In this document: positions 12,271 to 23,644 of the stretch, piece after piece
How the letters are laid out: every line of letters starts with the position of its first letter
Position numbering within the stretch: the stretch's first letter is position 1
DNA from: Mya arenaria
Lineage: Eukaryota > Mollusca > Bivalvia > Myida > Myidae
DNA length: 64,000 nt
Assembly: GCF_026914265.1 (NCBI RefSeq)
Contig: NC_069127.1
Location: 22,065,045 to 22,129,044, forward strand
Reading direction: 5' to 3'
Notes under the pieces: model-generated
The model's input: the letters and a program-made list of their open reading frames with translations, nothing else
The model's database searches: none
Told to the model about the DNA's origin: nothing
Position numbers and translations under genes: made by a program

Positions 12271-13717
12271 ATATCTGTAATCAGATTTGTTGTTTCATAA
12301 TGTTATAGTTCCTTTAAACAGTTTAAACCTTTTATGGCATCAAAATAAACAGACGCATGTTCAGTAAAAACATACTCTGTATACAACGTTCTCGTACTCC
12401 AGAGCGATGATGCTATGCATTACATTTATCACCATCTGACTGCCAAAACTTTTCCGTTTAAAGAGACTCTCTCATGTTTTGGCATCAAACATATTTTTGC
12501 TCGTAATGCATCTGAAAACACTTACATGTATATTTATTTTACTCCTTGGTACTGAAATTGCAGAAATAATAGTAACCAGGTTGATTTTCTTTTATACTTA
12601 AATTGCATTTTACAGTAAAGTATTAAAAATTAATCTTGTTCAAGTTGGGAGCAAGCACATGGGGGTGCAGATAACACATAGAATAAAAAACGGATCGCTT
12701 ATCCACTCGCCCACAGGGACTCATACTAAGGTGTTGAATATTTTAACCTTAATGGAAGTTATTGATTTATCACGTGATTATGTCAATCAACTGATTGTGC
12801 AACAGCCTTTTGTTGAATCGGGTTAGTAACGCATTTCAAAATTTTGGACTTCAAAGACTATATTTTAGCACATATCAACATTTATTGAAGGGTTTCAGCC
12901 ATCAATAGCTTGGCTTTAACACTTCGTTTGATTCGCCATACTTTATTTCGTAATAACAATCTATAAAATCCAAGTAAAAGATGCATTTTCGAAACATTCG
13001 CTTATATTCACTCAAAAACTCATGTTCGAAAGATTTAAAAAAAGTATGTCATAATCATATCCTCTTTAGCGGCTGAGTTTCTTAATATTTAAATCTCTTA
13101 TAAATTTGCCAAATAAAATTCAACATGGGTAAACAATTATAACATTAAGACATTACTTACTATGCAGTAAAAGTTCTTACTTTAACAGTAAAGATATCTT
13201 TTTTTGAGAAAATTTATCAAAGTGAGCTCTTTTATGTCATGTTTCTAAGTCTTGTACACATCTATGTTACATATGTAAATAATAAACAGGAATAAAATGA
13301 GGAGTTGTGTACACACTTATTCCTCCTTATGTACTGTGTAACTCAAGAAAAACAATCCATAATTCTAGTAAATCTCTAGAATTCCCTTACTTTTCTCGCT
13401 GTACAAAAATGAATGAGGAGTTGCAAACAAGCAGGGCCATAAAACTTTTGCTATTTAAACTGTACCGCAACAGCAATTTAAAGACAGTGACACTCATTGA
13501 TGGAATAGACACTTAGACAGCTACATTTTCTGAGAAATGGAGATCAGACTAAATTCTCCAGAGATAATTTATAGATTTATTTGAAATAAAGAACATGTTA
13601 CAGTGTTTGTGTTAAACTTGTTACTTATCCCTGATTTAACAAAATCAGTACCTTCAAAATGGTGAAAAAATAAAAACAAATATACCTTATTAAACACTGT
13701 TTACTATCACATCTGTA
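12271..13717. other. Non-coding interior of the 8.7-kb block
   Basis: AT-rich DNA with no recognised domain. The frame at 13,307-13,516 (plus) has no similarity that I recognise. Confidence 0.45.
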
Positions 13718-13739
13718 CCCCCCCCCCCCCCCCCCCCCC
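13718..13739. repeat. Poly(C) tract, about 22 bases
   Basis: An uninterrupted C run followed after one A by CCCC. A poly(G) run of about the same length lies at 41,535-41,554. Length is likely to be unstable and prone to sequencing error. Confidence 0.9.
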
Positions 13740-14033
13740 ACCCCGTTCTTACATACTTAAGCGGCTGTTACCAAAGTAAAGAATGAAAGGTCCACAAGGC
13801 CAATTATAAACCATGAACCATGAGAATCCTGTTTACTAATTTGATTTTAAATCACCCAAAAGGCTTTCTACACATAATGGTTCTTTAATTTAAATCTAGT
13901 CTCCAAAGGTGTCACAGTTGTGATTTCATTGAAAGACTTGAGATACGTTATTTAAAAAAATGACGAAAGGAAAGCTTAAACGCAGAAGTCTGGCCGGGTA
14001 TATGAGCCTGGAAATAACTAAGCAAAAGCTCAC

Positions 14034-14144
14034 CATGCTGCTAAGGAGTCTTATATAATTCCCGGCCCCAGTTCAGCTGGAGATGTTGATTCCACAAGGC
14101 TGGAAAACCGGCCCGGTGCACCCAAGCTTCACCATCAGCAGTAT
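14034..14144 (-). other. Exon-like stretch of unknown gene
   Basis: On the minus strand a CCTCTTGCAG acceptor precedes and CATG|GTGAGC follows a GC-richer 111-base stretch. One frame stays open for about 33 codons (TADGEAWVHRAGFPALWNQH, then LQLNWGRELYKTP) before a stop near the donor. I do not recognise the product. It lies inside the 8.7-kb block and could be an exon of that element, a non-coding RNA exon or a decayed gene piece. Confidence 0.3.
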
Positions 14145-15000
14145 CTGCAAGAGGAGGGTGTAAATCTGGGAAAACGCATTTATAATCAATTTGCAAAAGT
14201 TCTTATCCGTCATAAGTAGTGAACATGTATGTGGCTTATAGAACATCTGAAATTAAGTTTAATGAAGGAGACAAAGTTCGGTCTGGGATCTAAACCTGGA
14301 TTTTGATGCTGAAATTGTAAGGGCCGAATTCAGAACATCCACTCTCACTCACACTCCAACCACATTCCCGTAAGGGACACTCAAATGATCACTTGAGTGG
14401 AATATGGGGAGTGACACTCAAGTGATCTGTTTGTATTCACACGCCTCGCTAACACTCCACTTCATCAAGCGAGCAATACAGTATATAATTATACACGTAT
14501 GTTAACATGATCATATCGGATTATCTGTTTGACTATGGTGATGTTTACATTATACATTGTAAACATATGTTTATTTGAGATTTGAGTACCTTATTGTTAG
14601 TTATGGCAACAAACAAATGATAATAAGTGTTATTCTGAAACTGAAATTTACATTTTAAAACAATTGGTTAATAAAAATAAACGTTTTGTGTTGTAAATAA
14701 CTGTTGCAAAATACGTTTAAATGCATGTTTTTTGTTGTCGTTGTTGTTGCTGTTTTAAATATATAGCCGTTTTCCATTGTATCACGTAATTCAAATATGT
14801 ATTCATATATAATCTTGCTTATGTATTCTACATAAAGAGGTCTTGGGCGTTTGAAAATAATATATGGAAGTTGAAAAAATGGAAGTTGAAAAAATAGCAG
14901 ATGGATAGAATTAGCGAATGAATCTACTTCTTATGGGGAAATAACACCTCGGAGTGAAAAACAACTCAAGAAATGTAGGGGAAAATGGATGAAGATGACG

Positions 15001-15055
<55 letters not shown>

Positions 15056-15171
15056 TGATGTTGATGATGATATGGTGGTGTTGGTGTTGGTGGTGCTGCT
15101 GCTGGTGGTGGTGCTGCTGCTGATGATGAAAATGATGATAATAATAATAATAATAATAATAGTAATAATAA
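15001..15171. repeat. Compound trinucleotide repeat (ATA)n-(GAT)n-(GGT/GCT)n-(ATA)n
   Basis: A run of about 17 AAT units is followed by GAT, GGT, GCT mixtures and a second AAT run. Because the period is three, all frames stay open on both strands, creating false poly-Asn, poly-Ile and poly-His frames; I do not annotate these as proteins. Confidence 0.95.
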
Positions 15172-15220
15172 TCCAGCTGAAAGTAGGCTGGAAAATACAT
15201 ATCAATTCCCTTACCATGCT

Positions 15221-15728
15221 ATGAAATGGCCTAGCGGCGTCAAGTTAGCGGCCTGGCAGCCTAGCCGCCTCATGTGACTAGCGGCCTAAAATTGTTTCCT
15301 ATTCCAAAGCATTTTATATGCGTTCTTTTCTAAAACAATGATAAATTAAATGTCCTTTTCATAAATCGACATCCTTTAGCGAATATCAGCATTTCCCCCT
15401 TTTCATGGGCTGCTGGATTGAGTCTTGGGGATTTTTAGGGGCTAGACCACCAGGCCGCCAAGTTCACGCCCCAAGACCGCTCAAGCGTGATGTATTTTGC
15501 ATAGGAAAACAATTATTTTAGCATTGTTTTAGAAGAAAACTCATATAAAAATGCTCTGAAGTAGAAAACAATTTAAGGCCGCTAATGTACGACTAAAAAC
15601 ATTGATTTATCTTATTTTCCATTTAAACCATTGAACCTTGAAATAGATAACAAATTTAGGCCGCTAGTCCGCCAACCTCACGCCGCTAGGCCGCTAACTT
15701 CATGCCGCTAGGATGCTAACTTCACGTA
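15221..15728. mobile_element. Foldback/MITE element with GCGGCCTAGCGGC subrepeats
   Basis: The ends are inverted arrays of a motif close to AAGTTAGCGGCCTAGCGGC. The left end has three degenerate copies followed by CGGCCTAAAATTGTTTCCTA; the reverse complement of the right end has four copies followed by CGGCCTAAATTTGTTATCTA. Length is about 0.5 kb with no coding capacity. Iterated motifs in long inverted ends are typical of foldback-type elements. Confidence 0.7.
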
Positions 15729-16259
15729 CCTTTAGCTGCCTGTCTTTGCAGCCATTGATGAATTGCAAACATCAACATTGCTGGGGGTTCAAGATCATTG
15801 CGAAACAAAACAAATATATGATAGGCGCATCCTTTTGAATTTGTTTTGTTTATAGATGGCCACGTTATTGAATGAACATGTACTTCAATGGATTATCCCG
15901 GTCTCTTAAATATTGTCTGGGAACGAGCATGTCCCTTATTTGTTCCAAATATTTGATATATTTCATCTTTTCTACTTGCCATGTACTTTTTTCACATACA
16001 CTCATTCAATTCCTATTCACAACCAATCCTCGAGGGCGGTTCAAGTGGCCTAGCCGAGCACTCACAAATGTCCCACTCACACCTGTGAATTCGGATATAC
16101 CTTTCACTCGAAAATATTTCGACCGTTATGTGATTACAGAGGATTAACTCATTGAGTGTGAGTGAGAGTGATTGTTCTGAATTCGGCCCTATGTTTTGTT
16201 CAAATGAAGTATAAACTTACATTGAGAACAGAGATATGAAGTCCAGATTTATTGCTTAC

Positions 16260-16403
16260 CTGAAGTTCGTAGGGCTACAATTGAGAGCTTTTCTGTAAAT
16301 TGCAGGAACTGTCCCCATGAGCCTATTGTCTGTTAGGGGAATGGTGGCTTAGGTGATTGGTGGTACCACTCTGCATTTCTTATCCACACAAAACACAGTG
16401 TAT
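16260..16403 (-). other. Exon-like stretch of unknown gene
   Basis: Minus strand: TCATTTTCAG acceptor at the 5' side and AACTTCAG|GTAAGC donor at the 3' side bound 144 bases. One frame near the donor is open for about 30 codons (ATIPLTDNRLMGTVPAIYRK and on); another frame is open at the start, so an intact exon would need a frame change. A 62-codon open frame (16,471-16,659, minus) lies just upstream. None is recognised. It lies in the 8.7-kb block outside the 1.9-kb element. Confidence 0.3.
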
Positions 16404-16669
16404 CTGAAAATGACAGAGAATGGCCATGCACTTGTGAAAGCTATGCTAGAAATACGCCGTTATGAGTGTATCAGATGACATTTCCACACAGAAATTGTGA
16501 GGCCTCCAATACAGCAGTACTGACATCAATGACGAAAACATATATATCTGTCATGGAGCTATGCTGGTTCTGTGGCGTCAAAACCACTGCAACTGGGCAA
16601 TTCACTAGAAACATCTTTTCAGAAAAAAGAAACAACCAATACTGGGTAGCCTTTGTCACCCAGTGAACA

Positions 16670-19240
16670 CCCAGAGCATCTATTTACTTTGAGCATCTAT
16701 TTACTTAGAAGTAGCCACATTAAGATCTCAAATTAACAAAAAAGTGTATCCGTAAGCTTTCAAATATTGAATGAAGTGCAACTTTAAGGGGGGCTGCGAG
16801 CAAATATTGTCAAGGGCAGAAATCTCACAGAAGTTTGAAAAAGATTATGCAAAGCTCTAGCTTGATGATTTTGGCCCAATTTCAAATTGTTACTCAGTAA
16901 CACGGCGGCGTAAATTTAATCTAACATCAATATAGTTACACAGGAAAATAAGAAATAGCTTTAAACTCTCTAACATTCATGGCAGAGTGTCTGATGACGG
17001 TCCAGTATGCCAAAAGGACGGAGAATATGTGAAGCATGCACATCCACACCTTTACAACCCAACATTTGGTTATGGTTTCACAGTTATTCATTTACACAAA
17101 CTCACAATCAATCAATCAATGCACACCCACCTGGAAAGGTACGACATCCTTTGGAAGAGATGAATCTCTCGTAATTTAATGCTTGTTTAGTATGTTTGAT
17201 AGTTTAATTAAAGCACCGCTCTAATTTGATTCAATCATAGAAGTCTTTAGATAAAACAACCCTTCAAAATGATCACTAAAAAAACGTTTCTAGTTCTTTA
17301 TTTTCTGCAACAAACAAATAAATGTTTTAATCAATTTTCTTTTTACAAGTTTGATTATCGTTTGATTATCGCGCAACAGTCAATCCACAGCGCAATCATC
17401 ATTATCGATTATCATGTTAACATAACATCACAGGTGTAATATTTAAAGACGTACCGGCTGTCAAAACAAAGTGACACGTGATTCGCGAATTCCTTATACA
17501 CAAAATTAATTTGACATGTTTGAACAAATAAACGTCCGGTTTTGTGAAGTAAAATTACGTTGACAACTAACAATTTTTCTCGATTTTTTGTCCGGTATCC
17601 GGAATTCCGGTTTTGTAGGGATTTTTTTTACATTGATAATAGAAGGGGAAACCGGGACTCTGATAAAATTCCAGTATCCCGAGCATTCCGGTTTTGTGGA
17701 GATCCAGTTTAGTGAGTTTCCACTGTACCATAACTAATAATTTTAGGCTGTTTTTTGTTGGTTTCGGATATAAAGTATGCAGAATATGGATCAATTGAGA
17801 AAAGAACAGAACACAATTTTGTTCGTTTTAAACAATTCAAACAAATAAAGTCAATGAAATAGGTCAAGAATGATCATTTATGTAAACGTAATTTTACTCA
17901 AAAATACATCGCGATCAGTCTTAAATTATTGTTTATAAGTAAGCAAAATGTAAGAAAATAATTAACATATTTTGGTAGTATAACAAATCATTTCTAATTT
18001 AGCATGATATATATATATCTAATAACTATTGAGTAACATAAATTATTGGCTTGTTACTAGTGAGAATTTGAGTAATGTCTCCCAATTGGTGTCATGGTTG
18101 CTGTGCCATATACATCCAGGTTCGAACAATACACTTAACGAGGTGCTATGTGTACTATTTATCACCTTGTTAAATGGTGGTTACCATATGAGCAATTGAT
18201 TTCTTGACGGTTACGAATTGACTAACAAAATGGTTACGAAATAACCAAGATTCAGCAGTTACGAAATGGTAAGGTTACGAAATGACCAGATCCCAGTCAA
18301 ATGCCCCTGGGGACATCCTAGGTTAGGCCCATTCCCCGTTTTCAGCGCAAAAAAAATAACACCGCATTCACTCAGCACTGCCGGTCCACCTGGAACGTAA
18401 AAACATGGCCTATTTCCCCTGCTATCCCCGGTATAAACAAGACCTGCCTGGGGGCCATGGTTGACTGGTGCATAACTGTGGCAGAATAAGGGAAATATTT
18501 TATTGTTGCATTTATTATCAAATATGAGAATTTAAGACACATGCAAAAAGCCACAATACGAATTGGTGATAGTGTTCGTTCTGTTCTGCTATTCAAAGGT
18601 GATGAGAATGACTAATGACATGACATTGACAAACAAAATGTAAGGCATTTGTATCATTTCGTCTTTTATTTATTAAAATCTGAGATGTTAAGGGAGCAAA
18701 TCCCTTTTTAGATTGAAACATACCAAATAATAATAAGCGACGATGTAGTGGTAAACCAAGTTTGCTAGAAATCAATCGAGTTTCTCCAAAATACAAGCAA
18801 AAATTACACCGGATGTTGATACTAGTGATTTAGTTTCGGATGAACAAAATCCGGATAAATCATTTGCTTTCCATCCAAAGGGTAGACGATTTATACTACT
18901 GTACAAAAGTCATAAAAATAAACGAAAAAAACGTTGAATATGTATTTTAAACACTTACCAAGTTACCATTCTCTTTCCGTAAGAGATGAACGCCATACTG
19001 CATAATTGCACGGAGATGGTACCACGGAGATACCCGGAAAATTTCCGTTATATTCCGGAAAGTTAAATTTCTGTATACTTGAAAATTTGGATGCTGGTGG
19101 TACACGAAATATCGAATTTCCTTATTTCTGTTTTTTTATGGATTGAAACTTCGGGATAATATACAATAGGCTTTAAATAAAGTAAAACAAATAAAAAATG
19201 CTGAGTATATAGCTATTTTTGACCAAAATTATGATTTTTT
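16670..19240. other. Non-coding interior of the 8.7-kb block
   Basis: No supported exon. Repeat-like features seen: CCGG-rich inverted pieces near 17,590-17,700 (GGAATTCCGGTTTTGTAG and CATTCCGGTTTTGTGGAG); GGTTACGAAATGACC-like iterations near 18,205-18,290; an inverted CCCCTGGGGACAT / GCCTGGGGGCCAT pair at 18.30 and 18.45 kb. Open frames of 60-75 codons here have no recognisable content. Confidence 0.4.
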
Positions 19241-19244
19241 CCCT

Positions 19245-19525
19245 GGTCGCCTTAATAGCTATTTTTATGGATACACAAATATACACACACAAAAGTTTAA
19301 GAATATTTTTTTTGATATTAAAAGATAATAAGATTTAAAACAATGAAATGATCTCGTTAATAAACATTCAAGCTTATCAACTTACTGTCAATGGACATTT
19401 TTATTGACATTTGATACATCAAATCTGGACTGAAAATATTAAGGAGACCAATTTTTGTCGCCTTAATCCAGCGGTCCCCATAATGCCTAGATTAATATAT
19501 ATATGGTCACCTTAATATCTGTAGT

Positions 19526-19528
<3 letters not shown>
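19245..19528. repeat. Right subterminal cluster of AAGGNGACC motifs
   Basis: Copies of the motif occur near 19,245 (GGTCGCCTTAAT), 19,440 (ATTAAGGAGACC), 19,457 (GTCGCCTTAAT), 19,472 (GGTCCCCATAATGCC) and 19,504 (GGTCACCTTAATAT). Most are in the orientation opposite to the left cluster, as expected for the other end of one element. Confidence 0.65.

Positions 19529-19591
<63 letters not shown>
19529..19591. repeat. (TA)n at right border of the 8.7-kb block
   Basis: About 31 TA units between the inverted end of the block and the right half of the split repeat. It mirrors the (TA)n tract at 10,758-10,800. Confidence 0.95.
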
Positions 19592-19595
<4 letters not shown>

Positions 19596-20445
19596 GGTAT
19601 GTTTATCAAAAATTACTAGGTACCGCCTTGGAACGGTCAGTAAAATGTAAATTTACTGGGGATTTAAACCAGTTTATGTGCACAAACCTCACTCTTATCC
19701 CAACAATTCTTAAAAAAGATAAAACGCAAAAGATAAATCTTATCAAAGTATGCATCAACTTGAGGAAACTTATAAATAAAACAAATAATAATAAAAAACG
19801 AAATGGTAAACCCCAAGTACTTCAATGATTAGAGATCCCAACTCAATCTGCAGACGGAGGGAAACAATTCAGAGCACCTAATGCAAATACTTTTCAAAGA
19901 TACGATGCAGTCATCGTTAGAAACCAAAAGCTTCATACACAGTCTGCCTTAAAAGGTTTAAAACTGTGTGATCATAAAGTTTCATAATAAAAAGCATCAT
20001 TGTACTAAAACTGGGAGCAAACAAAGAAAAACATTATTAAAAATAAAAGCGACTAGTATATGCTATTTTCTCCTTCCAAATGATTTGAAAACGTAAAATA
20101 TTTGAAGAAATTTAAGTCACAGCCAAAACACTCGGAGTCAGGCAACACGTGTCCGCCAAAAACGGTTTTAAAGATAACATGAATTAGCAAATTCTTCATA
20201 AAAATCAAAGCACTGAAAGTTTAGTTATGAAAGGATGCTATATTCAACCCAATATTTTGTTTCAGGTATTCATCTTCAAATACAAGAAGGCAAGTGCTCT
20301 TCATAATATTTCCTTTATATCCACGGTTTAAATAAAATCAAAGTAATTCATTAAGTCTATCTGCCCAACTGCCTGCTGTAAACATTTTAATTTTACGCAT
20401 TTTCTTTAAAACATCACCATAAAAATCGGGACGAGCAATACGATG
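19592..20445 (+). repeat. Right half of the split interspersed repeat
   Basis: Aligns with the minus-strand copy from about 41,290 down to 40,450. Shared blocks include GGTATGTTTATCAA, CGCCTTGGAACGGTCAGTA, ATGTAAATTTACTGGGG, CTCACTCTTATCCCAACAAT, and near the far end TTTCTTTAAAACATCAC. It continues the element exactly where the left half at 10,585-10,757 stops. The frame at 19,628-19,828 is repeat-derived. Confidence 0.8.
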
Positions 20446-20530
20446 ATTAAAATTATTTAAAAGGCAACTTAACCATTACACCACTATCGATTCCAAATTG
20501 CTAGAAAAATATAAAAGTGCTTATTAGGGC

Positions 20531-21330
20531 GTTTTCGTTAGTACAAAAATGGTTCCAGTAAGGGTTTGCAAAGTTTACAACCGGTTTAGATCATTTTTTT
20601 CTGTATTGTCAAACGCACGGTTTTCTTTGTAGTTACATGTCTGTTGTGACTACCGTACATGCAGTTGATATCATGCTTATTTTGCCTAACTGGGGGCTAG
20701 ATATATTGCCCTTTATCAGTTTTTCACTCAGTATAATCCGGGATAGTAACAAAAGAATTGGCGATTATGTTGATTTCGTAGTTCCGTTGTATAGCATTGG
20801 TCGATTTCAGCTTGACATCAAGGTTAAAGGACACTCATGTTGATATGCATTGATACTTAAACACCTTTACAGGGCTGATTTTGATTGATCATGGGGAACT
20901 TGTGTTGCTACTCTCTTAAATACCATGGTTTTTCGTTAGTAACACACTTATTCCAGTTTTAACGGTTTACACAGTTTGAAACCGGTTTAGATCATTTTAC
21001 TGAATTGTTAAATACACTTTTTTTTTGTAGTTAGAAGTCTGTTGAAATTACCGGAAAAGCAGATGATCTCTTGCTTATGTTTACTAACTGGAGTTAAAAC
21101 ATTTTGTATTTTGTCAGTGACATTGAATCTCTTAGTATAATCCGGGATAATAACAAAAGAATTGCCGATTATGTTGATTTCGTAGCTCCGTTGTATAGCA
21201 TTGATCTATTTCAGATTGCCATCAAGGTTAAAGGACAATCATGTTGACCGGTATTGATACTTTAACACCTTTATAGACCTGCTTGTTTGACCATGAGCAA
21301 ATATTGTTGCTGCTATCTTAAATACCATAG
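20531..21330 (+). repeat. Direct tandem duplication, ~400-bp unit
   Basis: Two diverged copies (20,531-20,927 and 20,928-21,330) share CGTTAGTA, AACCGGTTTAGATCATTTT, TATAATCCGGGATA, AACAAAAGAATTG(G/C)CGAT and GTTGATTTCGTAG blocks in the same order. Open frames are short and differ between copies, so it is probably non-coding. Confidence 0.8.
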
Positions 21331-21335
21331 GTTGC

Positions 21336-21430
21336 GGATCCGTGGTCTAGTTGTTGTACACTTGACTGTCCTCCCGGTGTCGCAGGTTCGACTCACCGCC
21401 GCACAACGGGATCCAAGTCTCTTCCGGAAT
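21336..21430 (+). repeat. tRNA-derived SINE head
   Basis: TGGTCTAGTTG (21,343-21,353) fits the RNA polymerase III A box and GGTTCGACTCA (21,385-21,395) the B box, with tRNA-like spacing. The acceptor and anticodon stems do not pair as in a working tRNA, and further unrelated sequence follows, so this is a SINE head or tRNA pseudogene rather than a functional tRNA gene. Confidence 0.65.
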
Positions 21431-22001
21431 GAATTGGCAACCCGTGGATGAACATTTCTTCACCGGATCATAGCTTTCAATTTGAAGTGGCTTCTTATAA
21501 CTAAAAACTATATAATTTTATTTGGAAATTGATGTTGGTGCATTCTTGTTATCAATTTGTTATTTAGAACTAACATCTCAAAATATGTATATATTAAAAT
21601 GTGAATGTATATGTGGTGATCACTGATCACTCGTTCTGTTTGAAATGTTTGCAAATATTGTGATTTATCTATCAAAGGTTTGGTACTTGGACTTGCCGCT
21701 GTGGTTTCCATTATTTTATTAAAATTGTGTTTTCACTTCACAATTATAAGAATCTGTAAAACCATGACCGTTCAGATAAGATTGCAATTAACGATATCAG
21801 TGTATGTCATTTAAATGGTTCAACAATCGTTTATTTTTGAAGTACGTCTCAAAATGGGGTTCAAAAGTGTGATGTTATATCGTATACCTCGTTTTCATCC
21901 CTGTAATCTTTTACAAGATAGCCTATATTAAATACGCATTCAATTGATTTTGATATGATGCAGTATTCGACTGTCTGGACATAACAAAACAAGGGAATAA
22001 A
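21431..22001. other. Upstream region of the SDR gene
   Basis: AT-rich with no exon recognised; a promoter for the dehydrogenase gene should lie here or further upstream, but no clear TATA or initiator could be chosen. Confidence 0.4.
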
Positions 22002-22422
22002 ATGTTTGAAAATATATTTAGAATATCTGACAAAATTTTAAGCATTTTTTTGTTTGATACAACGTCTTTAGGATGTGCAGACAGAGTGGTATTATCGGCC
22101 GCATTTCTCACATGTTTTACATTCATTCTTATTACAAGTTCATACCTCGTTGTAGATTTAATTGTATCGCGAAAAGTGGTGGGTCAATTAAACAAAGACA
22201 GTGTTTTTATCACTGGATGTGACTCAGGTTTCGGAAACTTGCTCGCGAAAAGTCTAGACAAAAGAGGGGTGAAGGTATTTGCGGGGTTCTTGACAGATGA
22301 AGTTGCCGCGCAGTTAGAGTCGGAGACGTCCAGTCATCTTCAAACCCTCGTCGTTGACATAACACAACGCGAATCTGTGAAGAAGGCTTTGGATTTCATT
22401 TCAAGAAGAATTGGAAGTGAAG
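22002..22422 (+). CDS. SDR exon 1: membrane anchor and Rossmann start
   Basis: Opens at ATG 22,002 in an AAAATGTTT context and ends GAAG|GTTGGT, phase 1, after 140 codons. It holds the hydrophobic anchor (VVLSAAFLTCFTFILITSSY), then VFITGCDSGFG and the LVVDITQ strand that closes the cofactor pocket. This exon is intact. The alternative reading through the donor gives only two more residues before a stop. Confidence 0.85.
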
Positions 22423-22696
22423 GTTGGTGATATTATACTGTTTGCACTTGATGGTCTTAAATGATTAGAAAAACGACAATAGTAAGAAATATTAATTTCT
22501 ATTCGAGTTTCTCAGAAACTTTGTAACTTCTGGTATATTATTAAGACATAAACAAAAAGACACATTATCTCATTTGTACATCCATTTAACAAGTTCGGAA
22601 TTAAATTATTGTACAAAAGTGAAAGTGTGAAATTCATATACAAAAAATATTACCTATTTCTTTTACCATTTTAATTATAAAATAATACTATGTCAA

Positions 22697-22950
22697 AATT
22701 ATGGGGTCTCGTCAACAACGATGGTGTGATGTCAACATTTTCGCCTACGGAATGTACGTCATATGAAGACTTCGAGCGTGTTCTACACGTCAACATAACG
22801 GGGACATTATCAGTGGCACATGCGTTTCTGCCATTACTGAGGAAGTCACGTGGTAACCGTTTGTAGTGCGACGTCTACCGTTGCCTATCCTGGAATTACA
22901 AATTATGCAACCTCCAAAGCGGCATTAAAGATGTTCTGTTCTTGTCTCAG
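22697..22950 (+). pseudogene. SDR exon 2 with frameshift
   Basis: Starts around LWGLVNNDG and reads VLHVNITGTLSVAHAFLPLL, then RKSRG; there the frame changes (one base too many or two too few near 22,858) and resumes as VTVCSATSTVAYPGITNYAT followed by SKAALKMFCSCL, with the catalytic Tyr and Lys. It ends CTCAG|GTAGGG in phase 2. The 25 bases before LWG contain no AG, so the acceptor is not visible. Confidence 0.8.
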
Positions 22951-23247
22951 GTAGGGTCGAACGGAAATGTGACATCAAACGCGATAATAAATAGCGTTCG
23001 TAGTGTCCTTATTAACCGTTCACGAGAAAAATGATCTTCTTGTCATTACGTGACATCACAATATTTGAATATAAACATTCTTATAGCCTTTAGCACAATT
23101 CACTTATATTTGCAAGTTATTCAACAGATGCACCAAGCATTGTTGCGTAAATACTTATTTATTATTTAAATTTATACCTTGCTTTATTGCCAAGCCTTTA
23201 AGCTTTCGCTTAAATTAAATCTGAAAAATCGTCTTTTCTCTTTTAAG

Positions 23248-23411
23248 GCGCGAGTTCTTCAACTCTGGCCTTAAGGTTATAACCATTGAGCCAGGAGGAT
23301 TTAGGACGAATCTTACAGAGCAGGAGAGTCTTGCTAATATGGTACACAAAGGGTTCAAAACCGAAACAAAGGAACAGCAAGACGTCTATGGAGGAAATAT
23401 TGCAGAATACA
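23248..23411 (+). CDS. SDR exon 3
   Basis: A TTTTCTCTTTTAAG acceptor leads into REFFNSGLKVITIEPGGFRT, the usual SDR stretch after the active site (IEPGxFxT). The donor GAATACA|GTAAAC is chosen because phase 1 then matches exon 4; reading on gives a stop soon after. Confidence 0.8.
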
Positions 23412-23644
23412 GTAAACTATTTTTGTTTGATAATTATATGAGAGTAATTATAGGATGAAACACTGAAGAGTTACCACTTATTTATTTAAGACATTATTTG
23501 ACTAGATATAAATGTCAATTTTAAGGTGTAAGTGTTTAGAACATATAAGTTAATTAGATGTTCTGAATAGTGTTTTCATATTTTTAGTTTTATTGGGAGA
23601 TATAGCCTAATTGAAATATCTTTATTATGATTATTGTTTCTTAG

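Larger units (their letters stand above)
14320..16190. mobile_element. 1.9-kb inverted-repeat element, nested
   Basis: The left end AGGGCCGAATTCAGAACATC and the reverse complement of the right end AGGGCCGAATTCAGAACAAT are inverted repeats that continue as CACTCTCACTCACACTC on both sides. A subterminal palindrome CACTCAAATGATCACTTGAG lies near 14,380. The interior contains the trinucleotide tract at 15.0 kb and a further MITE at 15.2-15.7 kb. No transposase frame is visible, so it is non-autonomous or gutted. Confidence 0.75.
10801..19528. mobile_element. Candidate 8.7-kb TIR-bounded insertion
   Basis: The left end reads TCTACTTAGGGCATTAAGG then AGACC; the reverse complement of the right end reads TCTACTACAGATATTAAGG then TGACC. 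Both sit inside (TA)n, and the flanks are the two halves of one repeat. Subterminal regions on both sides hold repeated AAGG(A/G)GACC motifs, as expected of transposase-binding sites in large cut-and-paste elements. No transposase was recognised; the interior holds nested smaller elements, two exon-like stretches (14,034-14,144 and 16,260-16,403, minus) and simple repeats. It may be a non-autonomous or heavily invaded element. Family unknown. Confidence 0.5.

Noticed and set aside
14931..15224. Overlapping open frames rich in Asn, Ile and His on both strands
   Set aside because: They are translations of the trinucleotide repeat, which keeps every frame open.
21336..21430. Functional tRNA gene
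   Set aside because: A and B boxes are present but the stems do not pair as a cloverleaf and unrelated SINE-type sequence follows.
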